From NCBI RefSeq assembly GCF_014041995.1, contig NZ_CP059492.1, positions 1,860,001-1,924,000 on the forward strand: 64,000 bases of DNA, written 5' to 3'. The position numbers were made by a program, and so were the translations under genes. Under the pieces are notes generated by a model. It made no database searches, was not told the DNA's origin, and saw nothing but the letters and a program-made list of their open reading frames with translations. Numbering within the stretch: the first letter of the stretch is position 1; each line of letters opens with the position of its first letter. Positions 26,188 to 37,146 of this stretch are shown here, one piece after another. The stretch comes from Changpingibacter yushuensis. Its GTDB lineage: Bacteria > Actinomycetota > Actinomycetes > Actinomycetales > Actinomycetaceae.

Positions 26188-27777
26188 TCAGCGCAGGAAG
26201 CGCTGCAAATCCTTCATATCGATGTCCTCCATAGAGGGAGGCGTGGCCGGGGCTTGGGATCCACCAAAGGCACCAAATGCGTTGCCCTTGGGCTTGGAAT
26301 CCTGCTGTGCCTTTAGGTTCGCCTCAGCTTGCGCTTCCGCTGCCTGCCGCGCCCGCTTTGCCGGGTTTCCCGAACGCCCCTTTTTGTTGCCAGAGGTCTT
26401 CTTCTGTGCACGCTTGACCTTGCGAGATCCCCCAGCAGCGCCCGGCATTCCAGGCATGCCCGGCATACCCGGCATACCAGTGCGCGACATCTGGCTCATC
26501 ATCTTCTTTGCCTGTTCAAAGCGGTCCACTAAGCCGTTGACTTCCTGAACCGTGGTGCCTGAACCTTTGGCGATACGCAGGCGCCGCGAACCGTTGAGAA
26601 TCTTGGGATCAGTGCGTTCGCCCGGAGTCATCGAATGAACGATGGCCTCGATACGGTCCACGGAGCTCTCATCAAACGCCTCAAGCGCGTCGCGGTATTG
26701 GCCCATTCCCGGCAGCATGCCCATGATCTTCTTCATGGAGCCCATACGTTTGATCTGGTTGAGCTGGTCAATGAAGTCGGCGAGTGTGAAGTCACCCGAC
26801 TGCATTTTTCCGGCGAGTTCGGCCTGCTGCTGCTCATCCCACGTGCGTTCAGCCTGCTCAATGAGAGTGAGAATATCTCCCATATCGAGGATTCGGGAAG
26901 CCATGCGATCGGCGTGGAAGCGTTCGAACTCCGTGAGCTTTTCGCCAATCGAGGCGAACAGGATCGGAACGCCTGTCACTCCACGTACCGAAAGGGCTGC
27001 GCCACCGCGCGTATCGCCGTCGAGCTTCGAGAGCACCACGCCAGTGAATCCCACGCCGTCTTTGAACGCGTTTGCCGTGGCCACGGCATCTTGGCCGATC
27101 ATCGCGTCCACGACGAAGAGCACTTCGTGTGGATCAATGGCTGCCCTGATATCGATGGCTTGTTGCATCATTTCTTGGTCTACGCCAAGGCGGCCGGCCG
27201 TGTCGACGACGACGACGTCGTAGCCGTTCTCACGCGCGTGTTCGACGCCCGTCCGGGCCACCTGGACGGGATCGCCCACGCCATTGCCCGGTTGAGGTGC
27301 CCACACGTCAACGCCGGCTTGCTTACCCACAACCTCCAGCTGCGTCACGGCATTGGGGCGCTGCAAGTCAGATGCAACCAGCAGCACCTTGTGGTCGTTC
27401 GTGCGCATCCACAACCCAAGCTTGCCTGCGAGGGTGGTCTTGCCCGCACCTTGCAGGCCCGCAAGCATAATGACCGTGGGCCCTTGCTGTGACCAGGTGA
27501 TCTCGCGCGATTCGCCGCCGAGGATCTCCACCAGCTCATCGTTGACGATCTTGACGATTTGTTGCGATGGGTTAAGTGCCTGGGATGAGAGGGCGCCCGT
27601 GGCCTTCTCCCGGACTGCTGCCGTGAATGATCGAACAACGGGCAGTGCGACGTCGGCGTCGAGCAATGCGCGGCGAATCTCAGAGACTGTCTCTTCGACA
27701 TCTGAAGCCGAGAGCCTTCCCTTGGAACGCAAGTTCTTAAATGATCCGGTTATGCGGTCGGAAAGTGAATCGAACAC
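26188..27777 (-). CDS. ffh: Signal recognition particle protein Ffh
   Basis: Ffh binds signal sequences and 4.5S RNA and delivers ribosomes to FtsY. The N domain is followed by the GTPase G domain with GLQGAGKTTLAGKLG (P-loop), VVDTAGRLGVDQEMM and VLSKLDGDTRGGAAL, then the Met-rich M domain (MKKIMGMLPGM, MSQMSRTGM). The C-terminus has a MPG tripeptide repeated four times and a basic Lys/Gln-rich tail, giving 529 residues. It follows glnD by 38 bases; ftsY lies 3.7 kb upstream in the same direction. Confidence 0.97.
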   Translation of the reverse strand: MFDSLSDRITGSFKNLRSKGRLSASDVEETVSEIRRALLDADVALPVVRSFTAAVREKATGALSSQALNPSQQIVKIVNDELVEILGGESREITWSQQGPTVIMLAGLQGAGKTTLAGKLGLWMRTNDHKVLLVASDLQRPNAVTQLEVVGKQAGVDVWAPQPGNGVGDPVQVARTGVEHARENGYDVVVVDTAGRLGVDQEMMQQAIDIRAAIDPHEVLFVVDAMIGQDAVATANAFKDGVGFTGVVLSKLDGDTRGGAALSVRGVTGVPILFASIGEKLTEFERFHADRMASRILDMGDILTLIEQAERTWDEQQQAELAGKMQSGDFTLADFIDQLNQIKRMGSMKKIMGMLPGMGQYRDALEAFDESSVDRIEAIVHSMTPGERTDPKILNGSRRLRIAKGSGTTVQEVNGLVDRFEQAKKMMSQMSRTGMPGMPGMPGMPGAAGGSRKVKRAQKKTSGNKKGRSGNPAKRARQAAEAQAEANLKAQQDSKPKGNAFGAFGGSQAPATPPSMEDIDMKDLQRFLR

Positions 27778-27815
27778 AGGCCTACCTCTACAGAGTGAAC
27801 GGTACTGTGACTAGT

Positions 27816-29606
27816 CTACGTCAGCGAGTAGTAGGTACGGCCAACGAGCTGATCCACCAGGGTGGCCTTCCAGATGTCCCACGCTTCCGGCTTGCATGAG
27901 GACGCATCAGCCTGAGTGAGCAGATGCAGGCAGTCCAGAAGCTCCTTCTGCCCTGCAACGGCATCTGAAATGAGGTTGATTGTGTCCGGATCCTCAGGAT
28001 CCGCGGAAGTTGCTAGAGCTCCCAAAAGCAGGTGGTAATGCACCAACCGCGCCACATCGGTGATGATGGATTCGCTGTAGCCCATGGGCGCAAGAATTCC
28101 TTCCATCATGTGTGCGCCGCGTTCAGAGTGGTCCGGAACTCCAGGTCGCTTGCCCATGTCGTGGAAGAAGGTGGCCAGAAGCAGCGTTGATCTGCGAGCA
28201 GGGCTAAGGGAGGCCAGGGTTGCCCCCGAGGCCGAACGCAAATCGGGCAAGTTGGCTGTGGCCTCGATCTGATGGCGATCCACTGTATGGCGATGAATGG
28301 CCGAACGTTGGGGCAAGTTGCGCACCAAGCTCCATGCGGGAATCAGCTCGGTCATTATTCCAGCGATGTCCAAGCTCTCCCACACCGAGACCTGCGGATG
28401 GCCCGCCGATAGTATCGTTTCGAAGTCCGCTCTGGCCCATTCGGGCCACGCTCCGCCCTCTCCCAAGGCGCGGCCGGCTCCCGACTCCCACATATGCAGG
28501 AGGGTTGCGGGCCGGATTGGCAGGTCTTTGCTGGCCGCGGCTTTGGCTGTTGCCAGCAACACGCGCGGGTCCGCCGGATTCGAAGCCGCAGTGAGTACGA
28601 GTTCTCCCGAACGCTCACCTACGCCAGGAGCCACCTCCGTCAGATGAGGAGGCACAACCCGTCCGCGAATCATGCGCGGTTGGAGCCATCGATTCGACGA
28701 CGTCGAAGCGTTACGCCGGGCACGCCGTAGCGTATCTGCATAAGCCGCTCGAATAGTGCGAGCTGCATCAGAGACAGCCGCTAGGAGTTCATCGGCCGGA
28801 TCCTGATCTGTCTCACCTGTGAAGCCAAGCAACGACGCTACGTCGTCTTGGAACTCGAGCCGCAACACGTTGTTGTGCCGCCGAGTGACGCTCGTGAGAG
28901 CATCCCTTACGTCCAGCAAGAACTCGTATGCAGGTTCGTATGTGAGCGCGGGGCGTTCCGCGAGCCACGAGGCCACCAATGCCTTAATGAGTAGGGCATC
29001 GCGCATACCCCCCGCGGCCTCTTTCAAGTCTCCTTCGATGAGGTAGGACAAGCGCCCAAACTGGCGCCTGCGATCAACTTGATCTTCAGCCACCGAATCG
29101 AAACGAAGCCGTGCGGCTGAACGCCAATCTTGGAGTATCGAGGAAGTGGCCTTCTCCACGATCGTGGGATCGCCCGCTAGGTAGCGCACGTCAAGCAAAC
29201 CCAAGCCTGCTTTGAGGTCGGCCTTCGCTACTCCGCGGCACTCACCCAGCGAACGAACCGAATGATCAAGCTCCACATGGGAGTCCCAAATCGGATACCA
29301 CAGCGCATCAGCTAAACCGCTCATGCCATGGGGTAACTCTGGGTGCTTGCCGCCATCGTGAATGATAAGGATGTCCAGATCAGATTCCGGTCCACCATCC
29401 TTTCGTCCGAGGGAACCGACTGCTGCCAAAGCGATTCCCTCGGGCTGAGGAGACAACCCCTGAGCGGCGGTGACGCCGTCCCACAATTCAACAACTGTCT
29501 TCTGCGTCATAGCGGCCCATGCAGCGCGGGAGGCGGCGCCTTGCGGCACCACCTCCCTGCGTGCGGCCCGCAGCGCAAGGATTGATTCCTCATACTGCGC
29601 GCTCAT
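27816..29606 (-). CDS. glnD: PII nucleotidyltransferase GlnD, short form without ACT domains
   Basis: GlnD modifies and demodifies the PII protein according to glutamine level. The nucleotidyltransferase motif GSLGRKDGGPESDLDILII lies at residues ~64-82; a helical GlnE-like region follows (RRRQFGRLSYLIEGDLKEAA), then an HD domain with HRHTVDRHQ, FFHDMGKR and DHSERGA, ending after VHYHLLL. The 596-residue product stops about 100 residues after the HD motifs, whereas family members of 700-890 residues continue into two C-terminal ACT domains that sense glutamine. A good ribosome-binding site (GAGGA) precedes the ATG. It is the third gene of amtB-glnK-glnD. Confidence 0.9.
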   Translation of the reverse strand: MSAQYEESILALRAARREVVPQGAASRAAWAAMTQKTVVELWDGVTAAQGLSPQPEGIALAAVGSLGRKDGGPESDLDILIIHDGGKHPELPHGMSGLADALWYPIWDSHVELDHSVRSLGECRGVAKADLKAGLGLLDVRYLAGDPTIVEKATSSILQDWRSAARLRFDSVAEDQVDRRRQFGRLSYLIEGDLKEAAGGMRDALLIKALVASWLAERPALTYEPAYEFLLDVRDALTSVTRRHNNVLRLEFQDDVASLLGFTGETDQDPADELLAAVSDAARTIRAAYADTLRRARRNASTSSNRWLQPRMIRGRVVPPHLTEVAPGVGERSGELVLTAASNPADPRVLLATAKAAASKDLPIRPATLLHMWESGAGRALGEGGAWPEWARADFETILSAGHPQVSVWESLDIAGIMTELIPAWSLVRNLPQRSAIHRHTVDRHQIEATANLPDLRSASGATLASLSPARRSTLLLATFFHDMGKRPGVPDHSERGAHMMEGILAPMGYSESIITDVARLVHYHLLLGALATSADPEDPDTINLISDAVAGQKELLDCLHLLTQADASSCKPEAWDIWKATLVDQLVGRTYYSLT

Positions 29607-29666
29607 GTGATGTGTCCTCTTCAGATATTCGCTCAGGCTGTGTGTGGTTTACCTGAGCGAGGCTTG

Positions 29667-31312
<1,646 letters not shown>

Positions 31313-31373
31313 GATGGCCTCCTAACGTCCGGCACATTCGGCCGGCTCATGCCATCTAGTGTCCCTGCACAGC

Positions 31374-31411
31374 ATTTCACCCGGTTACCGTGGCAGTTTC
31401 GCTCGTGTAAC
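31374..31411 (-). promoter_or_regulatory. GlnR-like operator upstream of amtB
   Basis: Read toward amtB the sequence contains GTTAC, six bases, GAAAC, seven bases, GTAAC, five bases, GAAAT. The published actinobacterial GlnR consensus is gTnAC-n6-GaAAc repeated with the same spacing, so element starts fall at 0, 11, 23 and 33 against an ideal 0, 11, 22 and 33. A further GTAAC-GC-GAAAC lies just upstream. An AmtR-type palindrome was not found. The operator call is by eye. Confidence 0.6.
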
Positions 31412-31466
31412 AGTTTTCAGGTTTCGCGTTACAAGTATGTTTCGTCGAGATGTGGGTCACAAGAAA

Positions 31467-31492
31467 GGGCGCAGTTCCAAGGAACTGCGCCC
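31467..31492 (-). terminator. Rho-independent terminator after ftsY
   Basis: A perfect 12-base-pair stem (GGGCGCAGTTCC and its complement) with a two-base loop is followed on the minus strand by TTTCTT. It lies about 50 bases beyond the ftsY stop and isolates ftsY from the amtB operon. Confidence 0.88.
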
Positions 31493-31540
31493 CAAATTTG
31501 CCCTAAGGGCCGGAAAACAAGCGATGTTTTTGCTCAGGCT

Positions 31541-32719
31541 TTATCCGAGAAGTGCGTCAACGAAACCTTCTGGATCGAATGGAGCAAGATCATCCGCGCC
31601 CTCACCGAGTCCCACAAACTTGACCGGGACTCCGAGCTCCTTCTGAACAGCAACCACGATCCCGCCCTTTGCGGTGCCGTCAAGCTTGGTCAGCACAATT
31701 CCGGTAATGCCCGTAACCTCAGCAAACACCTGCGCCTGGCGCATCCCGTTTTGCCCGGTAGTGGCATCCAAAACCAGCAGCACTTCATTCACGGGCGCTT
31801 GGCGCTCCATAACACGCTTGATCTTGCCGAGTTCGTCCATGAGGCCAGCCTTGTTCTGAAGCCTGCCGGCAGTATCCACCAGAACCACATCGGTTCCGTG
31901 TTCCCGGCCCTCTTGAATTGCCTCGAAGGCAACCGAAGCCGGATCCGCTCCCTCACGATCTGATCGGACAACGTCAACCCCAACCCGTTCGCCCCATGTG
32001 GTCAGCTGATCCGCAGCTGCAGCGCGGAACGTGTCCGCCGCTCCAAGCAGAACCGTAGATCCTTCAGCCACGAGCACGCGGGCTAGCTTCCCAACCGTTG
32101 TGGTCTTGCCTGTGCCATTGACGCCCACAACAAGCACGCTGGCGGGCTCAACCTGGCCGTCAGTGCCTTCCTTGCGAACCAGATTGAGGGTGCGATCCAT
32201 TCCTGGATCGACAAGTGCCAGCAGTTCATCGCGCAGGATTGCGCGCACTCGGGCCGGGTCTTGAGTACCCTCCACTTTGGTGCGGGTCTTCAGGCGTTCC
32301 ATGATCACGCCAGTGGACTCCAAACCGACGTCCGCGATCAGCAGCGTATCCTCGAGCTCTTCCCAATCCGCGGCGGAAAGATCGCCGCGAGAGAGAATTG
32401 CGAGGATGGACTGACCGAGCCCGCCCGACCGCGCCAGACGGGCACGCAAACGCTGCATGCGTGATGGAACGGATTCGGGGAGCTCAACGGGTTGGGCGGA
32501 TATCTCGGGCTCAGATGTGATCCCGGCTTCTGCCACCTCGTGGGCGCTTGATGTAGCGGCTTGCGAAGTTGGTGCCTCGGTAGTACCAATTGTTTCGGTA
32601 CGTGAAGAGGGCAACTCCATCTGTGATCGACGACGCGAGGCCGCAATGAGTCCTGCGATCGCGCCAACCGCGAGAAGCAAAGCGACGACGCTGATGACAA
32701 TGATGAGTGAGGTATCCAC
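31541..32719 (-). CDS. ftsY: Signal recognition particle receptor FtsY
   Basis: FtsY is the membrane receptor for SRP. The GTP-binding NG domain has VVGVNGTGKTTTVGKLAR, DTFRAAAADQL, VLVDTAGRLQNKAGLMDEL and VLTKLDGTAKGG. Residues 1-30 (VDTSLIIVISVVALLLAVGA and more) form a single membrane helix, unlike E. coli FtsY, and an acidic linker follows. The GTG at 32719 was chosen because it starts at the helix; the upstream ORF extension begins with TTG and lacks family support. The product has 392 residues. It lies downstream of smc and a small membrane-protein gene and ends at a strong terminator. Confidence 0.94.
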   Translation of the reverse strand: MDTSLIIVISVVALLLAVGAIAGLIAASRRRSQMELPSSRTETIGTTEAPTSQAATSSAHEVAEAGITSEPEISAQPVELPESVPSRMQRLRARLARSGGLGQSILAILSRGDLSAADWEELEDTLLIADVGLESTGVIMERLKTRTKVEGTQDPARVRAILRDELLALVDPGMDRTLNLVRKEGTDGQVEPASVLVVGVNGTGKTTTVGKLARVLVAEGSTVLLGAADTFRAAAADQLTTWGERVGVDVVRSDREGADPASVAFEAIQEGREHGTDVVLVDTAGRLQNKAGLMDELGKIKRVMERQAPVNEVLLVLDATTGQNGMRQAQVFAEVTGITGIVLTKLDGTAKGGIVVAVQKELGVPVKFVGLGEGADDLAPFDPEGFVDALLG

Positions 32720-32821
32720 TGCTCCAGTTTCGCGCAGTTTAGGGTGAGAATTCCACCCGTGCCGCAACTGTATGTGTGAATGAGGTGGGCAGGAGCGGTG
32801 CCAGCGCTCACATGAAGTGTA

Positions 32822-33259
32822 TTACGCAGCTGTCTTGGGAGACTGCTTTTCTCCCTCAGGGCGCCGAATTCGTGAGGCCGTTTCGGCTACCAGTTCGACT
32901 ACTGGCGCAGAAGCCAGCTTGACGCGATCTGAGGCCTCACGCTCCATCGTGACTATCCGGTTCCAGTTCTCTTCCACGGACTCTGGCGTGACGTACGCTT
33001 CCTCAGCTTCGGGAAACTCTGTGAATAACGCCGAAACATGTGTATCGGAAACATGAACGTCAAACTCTTTCGTGGTGAGCTCATCGGCTCGCCACGCGTC
33101 CACGGACTCAGCCACCCATTCAGTAACGTCTTCACGGTTTGAGGCCCACACCATTACGTAGACTCCCACAATTGCAGCAACAAAAACGAGGGTAATGAGA
33201 ATTGCAGCGATCACGCCTTCTATTATCGCCGAGATTCTCTGAGTGAAACCGGGCAGCAC
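32822..33259 (-). CDS. Small single-pass membrane protein of unknown function
   Basis: A 145-residue product that I do not recognise. Residues ~11-39 (SAIIEGVIAAILITLVFVAA onward) form one strong membrane helix; the rest is acidic and hydrophilic, predicted to be soluble and partly helical (ESVEENWNRIVTMEREASDR). It starts with GTG at 33259. It sits between smc and ftsY on the same strand, 126 bases after smc and 102 bases before ftsY. Its coding character is supported by sensible amino-acid composition and by filling an otherwise empty gap. A role with SRP or chromosome segregation is only positional inference. Confidence 0.6.
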   Translation of the reverse strand: MLPGFTQRISAIIEGVIAAILITLVFVAAIVGVYVMVWASNREDVTEWVAESVDAWRADELTTKEFDVHVSDTHVSALFTEFPEAEEAYVTPESVEENWNRIVTMEREASDRVKLASAPVVELVAETASRIRRPEGEKQSPKTAA

Positions 33260-33385
33260 TCACCCATTGCAGGTGATGTCAATAACACTCGACGCTACTC
33301 ATATCAAGGGCAAATAACAATTTCCTAACTTCTGGTCACAGATGGATCAAAACCACCACCGAATAGGTAACCGTTCTTGCGCGTG

Positions 33386-36300
33386 TCACTCAGGTGCGAT
33401 ATCGCTCATTCTCTGAGAGACCACAGTGGTGACTCCATCTTCTTGCATCGTGATCCCGTACAGGGTGTCAGCGATCTCCATCGTTCGCTTCTGATGCGTC
33501 ACCACAAGCAACTGCGATGATTCCTGAAGATCCCGGAAGATGTTCAACAAGCGCGACAAGTTGACGTCGTCGAGCGCCGCCTCGACCTCGTCCATCACGT
33601 AGAACGGGGAGGGGCGCGCCATGAAGATAGCCACGAGAAAGGCAATCGCGGTGAGCGAACGTTCACCGCCGGACAGGAGGGATAGCCGCTTGACTCGTTT
33701 TCCCGCAGGTCGCGCCTCGATCTCAATTCCGGTGGTGAGCGGCGAGGTGGGATCCGTGAGCACGAGCTGCCCTTCTCCTCCCGGAAACAGCCGTTCGAAT
33801 ACAGTCTTGAACGCACCCGAAACGTCCGCAAGGGCAGACTGCAGCACGGTCTCAAGTTGGAAATCTAGGTCACGAATGAGCTGGAGGAGGTCGTCCCGCG
33901 ACTTCTTCAAGTCTGCTAACTGCCCGGATAGGTACTTCTGCCGCTCTTCGAGCGCGGCGTGTTCCTCGAGCGCCAAAGGGTTGATTCTTCCCAAACGAGC
34001 CAAATCGCGTTCCGCCTTCGCAAGACGCTTCTCCTGAGCTTCACGAACGTAGGGAACCTCACCGTCGATCATTGGAACCATGACATGTGGCCCATACTCA
34101 TTTATGAGGGTCTGGGCGTCCATACCGACGACGTCGATCGCGCGGGCCGCTATGTGTTCGAACCGTCCGCGCAGGTCTGCTCGAAGCAACGCTTGATTGT
34201 GCCCGTCGTCGTCGAGCTTGCGCCCCTCAATCATGAGGGAATCCAACTTTGCCCGGACTTCGTGTATCTGAGAATCGTGAAGTGACCGGGAGGATTCAGC
34301 TTCCAAGCGCTTGTGGCTGATCTCTTGGCGCAGCTGCTGAATCACGCTGTGTGCCCTACCTGCTAGGCCACCGATGACCTGTGCTTGGTGTGCCGCCCCG
34401 GCGTTGCGTGCTGCAGCCCGCTCTTCGCGTTCGATTCGCTCAGCTACCTGATCCGCGCTGCGTTCAAGGGCTTGCGAAGTGCCCGTGGCTGCTCTCAGCC
34501 GCTCCTCCCGAGTGCGCAGCCGTAGCCTTGCCTCCGTCTCGCGCCCACGTGCCAAACGTGTGCGCTCGTGCGCGTCTACCCGCTGGTCCGCCAAGGCGGT
34601 CAGTGTCTGCGCGTTGTCCACGTCATCCGATGTAGCATTCTTCCGCTCCACCAACGCATCAGCGTGCGCGCGGCGCTCCACGAGTTCGCGAGCGAGCGCG
34701 TCCTGCCTCTTCGAATTGCGCTCAAGCTCGGCGTTTGCCGCCTCAAGAGTTTGCCGCAACATGCCAAGTTCGGCCGAGGCTGCGGCGAGTTGAGAGTTAC
34801 GAGCAGACATCTGAGAGGCCGTGGACTCGTAGACTCCCTGTACCTCCCGCTCCGCTTGCTCTGCCTCACGGCGTGTGTCGACTGCCTTCTCGAGGTCACG
34901 TTGTGCAGCCACAGCGCGGTCACGTGCCTCACGATATGAGTTCTGCCGCGCCAGAGTTGACGCTATCGAAACCTCGCCACCCCACGCCCTCCGGGCCGTG
35001 AGGACGTCACCATCCACTGTTGCAACCAAATCGGCCCCAGCTTCAATCAGCCGCCGAGCCGTCACCAAATCCTTTGCGAGTATCACTCCAGCTAAGAGGT
35101 CAGCCACCGCGGCGCCGGCGGAGGGCTCAACCGAGACCACGTCAAGAGCGCAAACCGCAGCATCCGCGTCGAGGCCTGTGGCGGCCAATGCGGCGCGAGC
35201 TCGTGAGTCTGAGGAGTCATCTCGGGTACTGCCGCCTGCAATTGTTATCTCAATATGGCCGGCCGTGGCTTCTCGAGCGGCACGTAGAGCATCCACAGCG
35301 CTCGAAACGTCCGTGCTCACAACACCCTGTGCCGCTCCTGCGAGCGCCGACTCGAGGGCACTCTCCCACCCACCGACCGTGACGATCGAGTCACGCAGCA
35401 GGCCGGATATGCCACTCTGGTGGCCCAGGATCCAAGCAGTGGCATCCTCAGGTTGCAGCGAGAGCTCCAGAGCATCGGCAGTTGCCGTCCACGATGCCAC
35501 CGCTTCCCTAGCAGACTGTTCGGCGCGGCGTGCATCATCTTTCTTGCTCGTAGCTGCTGCAAGGGAGCGGGAATGCTCTTCGTGCTCCTGAACCAGTACG
35601 TCATCGGTACCAGAACCGGCCACTATTTCTTCCTCGAGCCGTGCAATGTGTTCGGTAGCCTCCGCCACGCGCTGACGTGCGGCGGCCTTGCCGCCCGCCA
35701 CACGCACGTGCTCCTGCTCGAGAGACTCAACCTGCAACGTGGCCGCATTGATTTGGCCACTCAGCCTCGCTGCGTTCTCCCGGCGATCAGCATCCGCCCG
35801 AGTGAGATCGGCAAGGTCGCGCTCGATCTGACGTTCACGGCCTTCCAACTCCTCGCGCTGAGTAATGGCGGAAGTAAGTGAATCCTCAGCCTCATGAACA
35901 TCCTTGTGCAACGCCTCCTCTTCTTCGCGGGCACGCTTGGCACGCTCTCGGATCTCTTCGGGGCGCTCGCCATGGAACTGGACGTGCGATGCCGCTGTGA
36001 GGGAACGTTCGCGTTCGGTGGCAAGCTGCCTGAGCGAGCGGTATCGCTCCTCGAGGGATGTTAACCGCTCCCACTGCTCAGTCAGAAGGGCACGTTCGGG
36101 ATCTGCTGCAGCCACTGCGGCTTCGAGTTCCTCGAGATTCTGCCGCACCGCTGCCACGGCTTCAGCGTTGGCTTGTCTGGCAGCATCGATACGCTTCTCA
36201 TCGTGCGTCTTCGCCAACAGTTGAGCTTGTACTTGAGCCAGATCGTCTGCCAAAAGGCGGGCGCGCGCGTCGCGTTCATCCGCCTGAATGATCTGCGCCC

Positions 36301-36940
36301 GGCGAGCGGCTTCAGCCTGCTTAGCCAGTGGCCCCAGTTGACGGCGTAACTCAGCGGCCAAGTCGTCCACTCGAGTGAAATCCACGGCCATCGATTCCAG
36401 CTTGCGAACCGCGCGCTCCTTGCGCCGCCGGTGCTTGAGTACTCCGGCCGCCTCCTCAATGAAGCTCCGGCGATCCTCTGGCGTGGCAGTGAGTACCTGA
36501 TCCAGCCGGCCCTGCCCGATGATAACGTGCATCTCGCGGCCCATTCCGGTATCCGACAGGAGTTCCTGAATGTCCAGCAACCGGCAATCCGTGCCGTTAA
36601 TCGCGTACTCCGAACCGCCAGAACGAAACAACGTACGGGAGATCGTCACTTCGCTGTATTCAATGGGAAGAGCGCCGTCACTATTGTCGATCGTCAGGGA
36701 AACCTCAGCGCGCCCGAGCGCAGCCCGCTTTGTAGTGCCAGCGAAAATGACATCGGCCATCGACCCGCCACGCAGGTTCTTTACACCTTGTTCGCCCATC
36801 ACCCATGCGAGCGCGTCCACAACATTTGATTTCCCGGAGCCGTTTGGACCAACAACACAGTTGATTCCAGGCTCAAAGCGCATGGTTGTTGACTTAGCGA
36901 AGGACTTGAATCCTCGGAGGGTCAACGATTTGAGGTGCAC
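33386..36940 (-). CDS. smc: Chromosome segregation ATPase SMC
   Basis: SMC is the core of bacterial condensin. The N-terminal ATPase half has the P-loop VVGPNGSGKSNVVDALAWVM, then a long coiled coil; the hinge spans roughly residues 500-660 (WILGHQSGISGLLRD to ATVDGDVLTARRAW). The second coiled coil leads to the signature LLSGGERSLTAIAFLVAIFM and Walker B FYVMDEVEAALDD. GTG at 36940 gives the family start VHLKSLTLRGFKSFA and 1,184 residues, the normal length. Partners ScpA and ScpB are not in this window. It is downstream of the dha operon and its terminator. Confidence 0.96.
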   Translation of the reverse strand: MHLKSLTLRGFKSFAKSTTMRFEPGINCVVGPNGSGKSNVVDALAWVMGEQGVKNLRGGSMADVIFAGTTKRAALGRAEVSLTIDNSDGALPIEYSEVTISRTLFRSGGSEYAINGTDCRLLDIQELLSDTGMGREMHVIIGQGRLDQVLTATPEDRRSFIEEAAGVLKHRRRKERAVRKLESMAVDFTRVDDLAAELRRQLGPLAKQAEAARRAQIIQADERDARARLLADDLAQVQAQLLAKTHDEKRIDAARQANAEAVAAVRQNLEELEAAVAAADPERALLTEQWERLTSLEERYRSLRQLATERERSLTAASHVQFHGERPEEIRERAKRAREEEEALHKDVHEAEDSLTSAITQREELEGRERQIERDLADLTRADADRRENAARLSGQINAATLQVESLEQEHVRVAGGKAAARQRVAEATEHIARLEEEIVAGSGTDDVLVQEHEEHSRSLAAATSKKDDARRAEQSAREAVASWTATADALELSLQPEDATAWILGHQSGISGLLRDSIVTVGGWESALESALAGAAQGVVSTDVSSAVDALRAAREATAGHIEITIAGGSTRDDSSDSRARAALAATGLDADAAVCALDVVSVEPSAGAAVADLLAGVILAKDLVTARRLIEAGADLVATVDGDVLTARRAWGGEVSIASTLARQNSYREARDRAVAAQRDLEKAVDTRREAEQAEREVQGVYESTASQMSARNSQLAAASAELGMLRQTLEAANAELERNSKRQDALARELVERRAHADALVERKNATSDDVDNAQTLTALADQRVDAHERTRLARGRETEARLRLRTREERLRAATGTSQALERSADQVAERIEREERAAARNAGAAHQAQVIGGLAGRAHSVIQQLRQEISHKRLEAESSRSLHDSQIHEVRAKLDSLMIEGRKLDDDGHNQALLRADLRGRFEHIAARAIDVVGMDAQTLINEYGPHVMVPMIDGEVPYVREAQEKRLAKAERDLARLGRINPLALEEHAALEERQKYLSGQLADLKKSRDDLLQLIRDLDFQLETVLQSALADVSGAFKTVFERLFPGGEGQLVLTDPTSPLTTGIEIEARPAGKRVKRLSLLSGGERSLTAIAFLVAIFMARPSPFYVMDEVEAALDDVNLSRLLNIFRDLQESSQLLVVTHQKRTMEIADTLYGITMQEDGVTTVVSQRMSDIAPE

Positions 36941-37065
36941 GCCTTCACAATAGGGCACGGGGCCGCGCGAACTAAATCAGCCACGCCAACACGCAGCTCA
37001 CGGCCTGGGGCACGGGTGGGCCGCGTGCGGCTGGAAGGCGTCAGACAAGCTGTTTGCTGGCAAAG

Positions 37066-37103
37066 AGAGGTGCTACCGAATGTGAACCATCGGTAGCACC
37101 TCT
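37066..37103 (-). terminator. Terminator-like hairpin after dhaM
   Basis: A 14-base-pair stem (AGAGGTGCTACCGA and its complement) with a 10-base loop lies 43 bases after the dhaM stop. On the minus strand it is followed by only CTTT, so termination may be moderate. Confidence 0.65.
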
Positions 37104-37146
37104 TCATGCCTCTTGTAGGATCAGACACTCACCGCGTCTGCACTCC

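Noticed and set aside
26635-27492. 285-residue plus-strand ORF opposite ffh
   Set aside because: Its His/Arg-rich composition is typical of an antisense frame of a high-G+C gene; ffh on the other strand is certain.
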